Source: Amphibiibacter pelophylacis (GTDB lineage Bacteria > Pseudomonadota > Gammaproteobacteria > Burkholderiales > Burkholderiaceae_C). From it: 64,000 bases of DNA. Where the stretch lies: the NCBI RefSeq assembly GCF_037688875.1, contig NZ_JAWDIE010000018.1, forward strand, positions 1 through 64,000. The letters run 5' to 3'. The notes beneath the pieces are model-generated. The model was given only the letters and a program-made list of their open reading frames with translations. It had not been told where the DNA came from and did not search any database. Shown one piece after another: positions 1-10,000 of this stretch (position 1 is the first letter of the stretch; every line of letters starts with the position of its first letter). The translations under genes were made by a program, and so were the position numbers.

Positions 1-210
1 CTGCCCAGGGCGCGGCTGGCCGCCAGGGTCAGCGACAGGCCTGCACTTTGCTCGCCCAGACCCACGCTCAGGCCGATGGCGGCGCTGCCCGAGCTGTCGC
101 TGCCGCCCTGCTGCATTTCGTCCTGGCTGCCCAGCACGCGCACCCGGTTGTCGGCCTTCAGCGCAATGTCGCCGCCCGACTGGACGCTGCTGCCGCGCAC
201 GGTCAGGTCG
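1..210 (-). pseudogene. Displaced cdiA (FHA-2 repeat) fragment, runs off the window
   Basis: This stretch is nearly identical to 3488-3694 inside the intact cdiA (constant offset 3,484, a handful of mismatches). It encodes about 70 residues matching CdiA residues 2694-2763, open in the matching frame to the window edge. Homology begins abruptly about 30 bp downstream of the cdiI stop and has no start codon or signal sequence. Such pieces are typical of orphan cdiA-CT/cdiI modules, in which a copy of the cdiA 3' region is stored behind the intact locus and can recombine with it. The rest of the module, including any alternative toxin tip, lies outside the window. Confidence 0.8.
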
Positions 211-241
211 CCCGACAGACTGAGAGGCGATCACCGCCAGA

Positions 242-1057
242 TCAGCGCTTGACCATCCGTTTTACCCTGTCCATGAAACTTTGCTTTGGCGGCTCCCAAC
301 CGGGTTTTAAAAACTCGTACTCAATTTCGTAATGGTCTAATGGCCGCACAGGCATCAAGTCCATCGGAACCAAAGGGTGATCAACTTGAACCTCGATACC
401 TTTGATCCAGCAAATTTTTGCGCACACAGATGCCCATGGATTAAGAAACTCGCCATCAATTAAGACGCTGGTTTTTTTGTGAGCTAGCGCCTCGATATGC
501 GCCTCCAGCCCCGCTACATCGCGATTAATGATAAGCGTAAAAAAATCCTTCCCCTCGATTAATTGATTGCGAAAATCTCCTGAGCATCTTTTTTTTCCAC
601 TTTCCAAAAAGCCTTGTATTGCTTCGAAATCGTCTTTTAGCAATAACTGCAAAAGATGGCAGTAAAAATGATACCCTTTGTAATCATCCTTGTTAAATAA
701 TTCAACTTCAGAAATCGCCTTAACACAGTCGGAGCTGTCAGAGAGCAGGGCGAAAGCGAAATATTTTATTGGGAATCCGAGGTCGCGAAACCCCGGATTA
801 AATCCTTTTTTATTAGCCTCATCCGAGATCAAGTGCGCCAAATAAAAGTTCTGACGAAACTGCTCGTCATTGCCTTTTAGGAATCCCTCTTCCAGCGCTA
901 AATTGGCATGAAACCCAGATAGTCTAGCAAGAATAAATGCCCTATCAACTTTAACCTGCCCGGATACATACAGACTAATATCCCCTGGCAAATTCATTTT
1001 AAAAGAATTCAAATTATTAATTAATTTTTCTTCTCGAGAAATAATTTTTATATTCAT
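242..1057 (-). CDS. cdiI: CdiI immunity protein (Imm49-like?)
   Basis: A 271-residue cytoplasmic protein with no signal peptide or membrane segment. Its ATG (1055-1057) overlaps the cdiA stop (1054-1056) as ATGA, so it is translationally coupled to the toxin gene, the normal arrangement of a CDI immunity gene. By position it should bind and block the nuclease tip of the preceding CdiA. The mainly helical sequence and the C-terminal part with LNPWASVCAKICW and HPLVP resemble my recollection of the Imm49 family of polymorphic-toxin immunity proteins, but the family is uncertain. The gene is clearly AT-richer than the cdiA repeats, as expected for exchangeable toxin/immunity cassettes. The function is inferred from position; the family is tentative. 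Confidence 0.75.
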   Translation of the reverse strand: MNIKIISREEKLINNLNSFKMNLPGDISLYVSGQVKVDRAFILARLSGFHANLALEEGFLKGNDEQFRQNFYLAHLISDEANKKGFNPGFRDLGFPIKYFAFALLSDSSDCVKAISEVELFNKDDYKGYHFYCHLLQLLLKDDFEAIQGFLESGKKRCSGDFRNQLIEGKDFFTLIINRDVAGLEAHIEALAHKKTSVLIDGEFLNPWASVCAKICWIKGIEVQVDHPLVPMDLMPVRPLDHYEIEYEFLKPGWEPPKQSFMDRVKRMVKR

Positions 1058-4000
1058 TTTATCCCCAGCGTTGTGATACCATCAGGCCGAACCCCCGAAA
1101 CCGTCTTAACCAAATTTTTACTCTTGATTGCATCAAGAATAATATTTGCTGTTTTAATTTTCACCGGATCCCCTGAGCTGAACAGCTCGTCGAGCCTACT
1201 GTCGATCCACTCTTTAGTCATCTGGACGCCGATGTCATTTGGCGAAGAGGAATTACCGCTCAAGGAAATAGTATTTTTTGAACCAATCGGCTTCACCTCA
1301 TTGATGTACACCTGCCCATTTTTCACATAAACCCCATCGAAGCAATTTTTATTCCCCGCGCCACACTTGCCGTCCAGCGCCGTGAATCCATTCCGTCTAA
1401 AGTAAGAATCTGTCACCTCTTCACGCAGCGCTCCTGCAGCATTCGAGTCCAAGCTCCCCAATCCCGACAGCTTTGACAGTTCAGCCTCGTTCAAAGCGGC
1501 AGGTGTACCAGCCAAGGTTATTTTCTGCGCCGAGATCGTGCCCTTGGCGGACATAGTGACTTGTTCAAGATTACGGATTTTATTGGTTTCGAAAGCAACT
1601 GCAGCAGCGTCAAGTACCTTGTTTCCGGCCGTCACAGCAGCCTCTGCCCCATCCACGAGGATTTTCCCCCCAGCCTTAAGCGCAATTTTTCCTGCGGGTG
1701 TAGACGGCAGAACCATTGCTGCAGCAGGCAGAGCCCCTGCTGTTGCCGCGATGCCAGGGGCCGCATTGCTGCCGTACAAATCAATCAGCTGCTGGCGCGA
1801 AGCGTCATCAAAAGCAATTGCAGCCGAACCACCTAGACTTTGCCCCGCCTGACTGAAGCCATCGACAACGGCGCCCGGCATAGCCTTGGCCGTATCAATT
1901 GGATGCAGTATCACTTGGGCAGCTGCACCCGGCAGAGTACTGAGCGCTTCAATCGCTCCATCCTTCACCAATGTCCCGGCGTTCGCTGCTATTTGGCCCG
2001 GCGTTGCAGCCGCAGCATCAGGTTGCAGATCACGGCGGTAAAGATCCATCACTTCAGTGCTGCTGCGAGCATACGACGCACCTCGCATCGCGTTTGCAAA
2101 ATCACCCGCCCCAGCCGTAAACAGAGGTTGCTGGTTCCCTTCGTCATTCGTGAATGTCCGGCCTGCCCCGATTTCCTTCAGAAACAGTTTAGCGGCGGTA
2201 TCAGTCTCACTCCCCAAAAACACAGACCAGGTGGCATCTGCCTGCCGTGCAGCCTGCTGGGCCAGCTCCTTGATGGCTTCTTCACGACTGATTTTCCGCC
2301 TCAGAGCATAACGAGCCGCATTACTGTCAATCAGTTTGACCTCATCCGGATGCAGCTGCCTGTTATTCGCATCCTGGTTCAGCGCCGCCGTGCCCGCCGC
2401 AGTGCCACCGGCCACAGCTCCCGTCACGCCCGCTGCCGTCGCCACCGTGGCTCCCGCAAGGGATTGGGCCAGCTTGTCAGACAGGCCTGCACTCGCAAGC
2501 CCCGCAGCCAGTTTGGACTGAACGCCCCCAAGAACTGGCGCGGCAAGGCTGGACGCCGATGCGCCCACAGCACCGGCCGTGCCGCCTGTCAGGCCACCCA
2601 GTACTGCATGGCCTGCCGCGCGGTAAGTACCGCCTTCACGCCATTTTTCAGCGTCCTCCGTGCGGCCTTCCTTCTGCGCCTCGAGCGCCAAATGGTCGGC
2701 CAGAGTGCCCCATTCCTTCGCCGCAACGGGTCCAAACTCCTTCGTAATCACCCCCTGCGCATTCACATCCGCGCGAACTGTGTCCGCATCAAATATCGGC
2801 TTGATCCCGCTGCCCACATCCCCGCTGCGCACGGAAGTATCGCCCGCAATACCGCTGATACCCGCCTGGGTCACGCTGCCAGCACTGCCACTGTCGCTGC
2901 CCAGGCCCGCACCGTTGAGCGCCGGGCCGGACTTCTGGACCGGTTGGGCGCCGGTGTCCTTTGATGCTGCGCCAGAGATTCCCACCCCAACGCTCACGCT
3001 GTCCGCGCTGTACTTGGCCGAATTGGTGATGTCCTTCAGCTCTGTGCGGCCTTCGCTGCGGAAGCGGTTTCTGCCCTGAGCCACCGCAGCATCACTGCTG
3101 GCGATCACCGCGCCATCCAGCGTGGTTTTGCCCTTCACCTGCACATCAAACCCGCCGTCGCCCGACTTGATACCGCTGGTGGTCTGCGTGCTGGCGTAGT
3201 CGCTGCGGAGGGCTGTTTTGCCTGCGCTGAGGGACGCGCTCGCGGTGCCCGTGGACATGCCCGGAATCGGGATGCTGGCGTTGAAACCGGCGTTTTTGCT
3301 GTCCTCCTTGAACTTCGCCGTGTCCTGCAGGCTGGCCAGGTTCAGGTTGCCGCCCACCCGCGCCTTGACGGTTTCGCCGCTGGCCGTGCCGCCCAGGATG
3401 TCGGTGTCACCGCCGCTGTCTATCGTCAGGGTTTTGCCCGCTGCGACCGTGCTGTCCTGCTGGGTGGTCGCGCTGCCGTTGCGGTGGCCCAGGGCGCGGC
3501 TGGCCGCCAGGGTCAGCGACAGGCCAGCACTTTGCTCGCCCAGACCCACGCTCAGGCCGATGGCGGCGCTGCCCGAGCTGTCGCTGCCGCCCTGCTGCGT
3601 TTCGTCCTGGCTGCCCAGCACGCGCACGCGGTTGTCGGCCTTCAGCGCAATGTCGCCGCCCGACTGGATGCTGCTGCCGCGCACGGTCAGGTCGCTGCCC
3701 TGGCCCCCGCCCGTCGCCTGGATGGCGATGTTGCCACCCGCCGCCAGCGTGCTGCCCCGGCCGCTTTCGCTGCTGGACGTGCTGCTGCTGCGGCTTTTGC
3801 TGCTGCCCAGCGACACGCTCAGGCTGACGCCATCGGGCACTTTGCCGTCGTTCAGCGACTGGGCCGTCGCCTTTGCGGCATCCAGCGCATCGCTGGCCTT
3901 GACGGCCGCCATCGCCGTGCCCATGGCCTGCATCCGGGCGCTTCGGGTGTCCTGTACCGCATTGGCCATCTGCGTCACGCCCTGTACGGCTTCGATCACC

Positions 4001-7000
4001 GGAACGCTCAGCGCCACGGTGATGCCGCTCTGGCTGAACTTCTGTTCGCTGCTGTCGCTGCGCCTCTCGCGGGCTTCGGTGATGTCCACCTTCTTGGCCT
4101 GGATGCCGATATCGCCCTTGGGCGCCAGCACGTCGCTGCCGGTCTGCGTGTAGGTCTGACCGGCCTGGATGCTGACGTTGCCGCCCGTGCTGCCGATGAC
4201 GCTGCCTGCGGCGGTGTCACCGGCCTGCTTCTGGGCGCTGCTCTGGCTGCGCGTGCCGATAGTGAAGCCCAAGCCTCCGCCGCCCAGCAGGCCGCTGCTG
4301 CGTTTGCTGTAGTCGCTGCTGGAGGCGTTGTTTTGCGCGGCGGCGGTGATGTCCACGTTGCGCCCGGCCGTGATCCCCGTGCCCGCATCGCTCAGGATGT
4401 TGCTGCCCGTCACCGCTACGTCCCGGCTGGCGTTGATGGCTACCGTGCGGCCCGAGAGTTCGCTGGCCACAGCCTTCGTCTGGTCGCTCGTCGTGCGGCT
4501 GGCAATGGTTGTGCTGCTCAGGAAGCCGGAGCTGGTGTGGCGCTGCGCCTGGTCGAAGCTGCTGCTGCTTTCCCCGGCGGCCAGCTTCACATCCCGGCCG
4601 TCGGCCGTCACCGCCCCGGCGCTGCTGGACACCGTGGCCGCACGGCCACTGATGTCGCCGCCCGCCTTCAGGGCGATGTCGCCTGCGGCCTGGACTGTGG
4701 TGCCCACGTCCTGGCTCTGGCTGGCCTTGAGGTGGTTGTCGGCATCCCAGACGATGCTCTGCGACCGGCCGGTCCTGACGGCATCCAGCGTCAGATCGCC
4801 CCCGGCCTGCAGCAGCGTGGTGCTGCCTGCACCGCCTGCATGGGCCACCTGCACGGCCGTGAGCTGGATGTCCTGGCCCGCTGTCGCCTGCAGCCGCGTG
4901 GCACCGGAGCCCGTCACATACAGGCCCGCAACGCGGTCCAGAGCGGTGTAGCTGTGGCTGCTGGGGCCATCCTGGCTGCTGCCGCCCACGGTGGTGGAGG
5001 CCACGGCCAGGTTGCGCCCGGCGTCCAGCTTCAGGCTGTCCTGCGCGTCCACCGTTCCGCCGGTCACGGCGATATCGCGGTCGGCCTTCACGCCCACGTC
5101 CTGGCCCGTGATGCGGCCCAGGTTCGTCACGTCCCCCGCGCGGATATCCACCACGCGCCGCCCGGCCAGCGTGCCGGAGTTCACCAGGCCACCCGACACA
5201 TTCAGCTTCAGCGTATCGCCAGAAATCAGCGCGCCGCTGCCGTCAATGTCGCCGGGCTGAACTCGGGCATACACCTGGGGCACCAGCGCCTGGGTGGTCG
5301 TGCCATCGGGCAGCTTCACGTCCTGCGCCACCAGCCAGACGATATCGCTGGTGAGCTGGGCAATCTGCGCTGCCGTCAGGGCAATGCCGGGCCGAAGCTG
5401 CTGGGCTTTGGCAAAAGTGGCGCCGTTGTCCATCAGGGCACGGTACTGCCCATCGTCTGTCGTGTAGTCACCCAAGTAGCGCCGCCCGGTGAGCTGGGCT
5501 ACCTGCTCGTTGATCAGGCGCTGCTCGTAAAAGCCATCGCCCAAGCGTTTTTGCGTGGTCGCAGGGTCAATCGCAAGCGCCTTGAGCATGTAGTCCGACG
5601 ACAGCCACTGGCTGTACTGCGTGAACGCCGGGTTGGTTTCCACCAGAGGTTTGTTGTCGGCCGCCGGATTGATAGCAAACAGGCTGGAAGCAGGCAGCGT
5701 GGCTGCAGTGGTTACGGTGCGGATGAAGGCGCCGCTGGGGGGTACAGTACTGGTTGCGGAGGCACCAGCCTGCAAGGGTGCTACAGCGGACGTCACGCCG
5801 GGCAGCGAAGTGCCTACCGTCTGTCCTACAGCTATAACCGCTGCACTCACTGCTTTGTCCGTAGTTTTTCCGGCATGCACACTAGCTGCTATAGACGTCA
5901 CACCGACGACCGGGGCTAAATCCTTGACCGGAATCGATTCTCCCGGAGCTGGAAAATTTGGGCTTACAGGAATGCCGCCCCCATCCCCGTTCAGTGGAAT
6001 AACACCAACTTCAGTTTCTTTGTAAACAGCGGGCGGCGAGTAAGCTTGGCTTTTCCATCCGTAGACATCATCACAAAACGGATCACAAGACTTAAATAAA
6101 AAAGCCCACTCATAAGTAAATCCATTGATAACTTTCGTAGCCAAAGAAACGGTAGGCCCCGAGTTATCCAAGCTAGAACCTGCAATTGATATATCTTTTG
6201 CAAGAATTTTACTGGCATAGTTCTCAAGACGACTTGAAGCAGACAGCATTAGATTAGCTCCGCTCGAAATGACCGCAGCCTTTTTCTCGGAATCAGGGTC
6301 AATGGTTAGAACATCCTGCTGAACATCAAACTGATTGTAAGGCGTTTGACCAGATAAAAGATCGACTTGAACTTCTTTTCTAAACTGATTAATCCTGTTT
6401 TGCAAATCCAGCCACGGCTGAACTTCCTTCAACCATGTGGCTATGGCCAGATCTGAGGCAGGTGTGAAGGTAGTGCCGTTATCTTCTCCGGTCGGCATGT
6501 TTGGCGCCAAACCATCTGTCTTTGGTCGTTTAACACCCAAATCCGACCATATCGGGGAGTCACCACGATAGCTAAATCGTGCAGGCAAATTTGTATCATG
6601 ATCACCCACACTTAAATAAGGGGGCGTGTACGCATCCGGACCAAAGTAATACCCCTTGAATCTTATATCCGCATAAGCCCCGGATGCAGGATATATTCCA
6701 CCATTTGCTCCAAAGCCACACTGGCCAAAAAAACACTCACTCGGATCATACCGTTTCGACCAAGCAACATCTTTTGCTTGAAGAATTTTTCCGGATGACA
6801 ATATGTACTCTTGAGCGCCCTTCGAAACAGTCTTAGATATACTATATTTAAAGTGAATATTCTTGTTTTCAATTGATTCCGCAGTCAAGCTCAGATTATT
6901 TTGAGCCAAGATCCTGGCACTTTGATTCGAGACCGTACCAGCCTTGCCTGTAGATCGACCTGCATCGCCCAGCGCCCCACCCACCGTCAGATCGTTCAGC

Positions 7001-10000
7001 GCCAGAAGCTCGGCCCCATCCCGGTTGCGCAGGGTTGCTGCCCCAATGTCCAGATCGCCCCGCGAGGCGATCGTCGCGGCCTTGCCCCCTTCCGCCGAGT
7101 TGTCCACCGTCCCGGCCGCCACCGCCACCCGGTTGCCCATGATCAGGCCCGTGCCGGTGTTGGCCAGCGTTCCGGCCTCGATGTGCGTCAGGCCGCCGTC
7201 GATCTGGCCCCGGTTGGTCAGCGTACCCGCAACGGCCAGGTGGGTGGTCCGCCCGGAGGACAGGACGCCGCCAGCCTGGTTGTCCACGTCCTGCGCCGTC
7301 ACCGTCAGATCGCGCCCCGGCTGCAGCAGCCCACCATTGGTCAGCCGGCCGGTGGTCGTCAGGCTCAGGCTGCCGTTGGCCTGCAGCGGCGTGCTGCCCG
7401 AAGCGAAGGTCTGGTCGCCCAGCAGGCTCACGTCCATGTCGCCCAGGCTCAGCACCTGGCCGTCCAGGCCCAGCTTCGCGGCCTGCAGCTTCAGCAGGCC
7501 CGTGGGCTCGCCCCCGGCATCCTGGCCTGCAATCAGCGTGCCGCCGGTGTTGGTCACCACCAGCGTGCGGCTGGCCTGCGCCTGCGGGTCCACCACCGAC
7601 ACCGTGCCTTGGCTGGAGATCAGCCCCCGCGTGTTGTCCAGCACGCCCGTGGCCGTGACCGCTGTGGTGGCGCTGGACAGCAGACGTCCGTCCGTGTTGT
7701 TCACGTCGCGCGCCGCCACCGACAGCGTGCCCGCCGCCTGCAGCGTGCCGCCCTGGCTGTCCAGCGACTGCGCCGACACACTCACGTCCTGGCCCGAGAC
7801 ACTGGCCCCGGCCGTGCGGACCGTGCCTGCGGCCTGCAGGCTCACGCCCTGCGCTGCGCTGATGCGGCTGCCCGACGCATCGGCATCCCCCGCACTGGCC
7901 TGGACGCGGGCCGACTGGCCCGTCAGGCTCGCTCCGGCCAGATCGACGCTGGCCCCGCTGTGCTGCTGACCTGCGCCGCTGGCCAGCGTGCCGTTCAGGT
8001 GGCTGTCCTGCATGGCCGCAGTGGCCAGCGTACCCCGGCCCGCCTGGATACTGCCGTCTCCCGCCAGCCCCGCTGCCAGCGTGCTGCCCGCGTCCTGGGC
8101 GATGCGCCCGGCCGTCAGGCTCACATCCCCAGCCGCCGCCGTCAGGCTGCCCGCCGCACCGTGCAGCGTGCCACCGGCACTGGCCTGCACGCGGCCCGTG
8201 TCCGACACCATCTGGCCGGACTGCGACAGGTCGCCCGCGCTGGTCACGGTCACGTCACCGCCCGCGCTGATGCTGCCCGCGCTGGCCAGCTGGCCCGCCT
8301 TCACGTCCAGGGAGCCCGCAGCGCGCAACGTACCGCCCGCGCCGTTGTCCAGCAGGTCGCGGGTGGTGATGTCCACCGCTGCGCCGCGCACCGCGCCGCC
8401 CGCATTGCTCAGGCCCTGCGCCGTCACCGACAGGCGCGAGCCGTTGCTGGCGATCACGCCGCCGCTGTTGTCCAGCCGCCCCGGCAGGCTGATCGTGGTC
8501 GCTGCGCTTCCCGACTGCTGCAGACGCCCCCCGGCGTTGCTGATGTCGTGCGCGGCCAGCTCAAGCTGGCCCGCTGTCGCGGTAGCGCCCTGCGTGTCCA
8601 GCCGGGTTGCGGCCTGGAGGGCCAGCGTGCCTGTCGCCGTCAGGCTGGCGCCCGCCGCGCTGACGGCGCCCGTGCGCGCCTGCAGGCGGATGTCCCGCGC
8701 CTGCAGCGTGTTGCCGCCGACATCCAGGGCCGCCGCGCTGTGCTCCTGCGTGCCCGTGGCCAGCACCGCGCCGGCCAGCACGGTGTCTGCGCTGGCCCGG
8801 GTGCGCAGCGTCGCGCTGCTGTCTGCGGGCACGCGGCCATCGGCCTGCAGGCCCGCCGCCAGGGTGCTGCCTGCCGTGCTGGTGATACGGGCTGCAGTCA
8901 CCGTGGTGTCACCCGCCGATCCGGCCAGGCCTGTATTCGTCACGGCCCCCGTGCTGGTGATGGCCAGGTTGCCCCCGGCGTACACCTGCCCGGCATTGCT
9001 GACCGGGCCGCTGGCCTGGATGGCCGTGTCGCCGCCCGAGCGCAGCGTGCCGCCGCTGTCCACCTGGCCCGCATCGATCTGCAGGCCCTTCACCGCCGAG
9101 ACCTGCGCGCTGCCGCCCAGCGTCAGGGCCTGGCTGGCGCCCAGCCGGATGCTGTCGCCCTGCAGCGTACCGCCACTGGCGTCCAGCGTCTGGCTGCCGA
9201 TATCCAGCGCGCCCACGGCCGTGGTCGTGGCCCCGCCAAGGCGCGCAAGCCGTGCCTGGAGGCTGACGCCGCCATTGCCCTGGATCGTGGCACCTGCACC
9301 GTCCAGCGACTGCGTGGTGATGGCCAGCTGCCCGCTGGCATCCGCCGTGCTGTGCGTGATCCGGCCTGCTGTGCTGTCCAGCGCCGCGGCCTTCAGCGTC
9401 AGGTTGCGGCCGCTGCTCTCCAGCACCCCCTGGCGGTTGGACAGCGTTCCGGCCAGGTCCAGCGTCATGTCGCCGCTGCCGCTCTGGCTGAGGCGTCCGC
9501 CATCGTTGTCCAGAGCCTGCGCGGCCAGGTCCAGCTGCGCCGCGCTGACGCTGGCGCCCCGCGTGTCCAGCAGCCCCGGCGTCGTGGCCTTGAGGGTCTG
9601 CGCGGCCGTCACCGTGGCTGCGGACGCATCCAGGCCGCCCGACTTCGCCTCCAGCGTCACGCTGCGCCCGGACACCTGGCTGTCACCGCCGGACACATCC
9701 AGCGCCGCGGCGCTGTGCGACTGGTCGCCCGCACTCAGCGTGCTGCCCTGCAGCGTGGTCTGACCCGTGGCGCTGGTCTGCAGACGCCCGTTACCCGCCA
9801 GGCGGCCATCGGCCTGCAGGCCCGCCGCCAGCGTGCTGCCTGCATGGCTGGTCAGACGGGCTGCTGTCACCGTGGTGTCGCCCGCTGCACCGGCCACGCC
9901 CGTATTCGTCACCGTGCCCAGGCTGGTGATGGCCAGGTTGCCCCCGGCATACACCTGCCCGCTGCTGTTCACCGGACCGTCCGCCCGGATGGCCGTGTCG

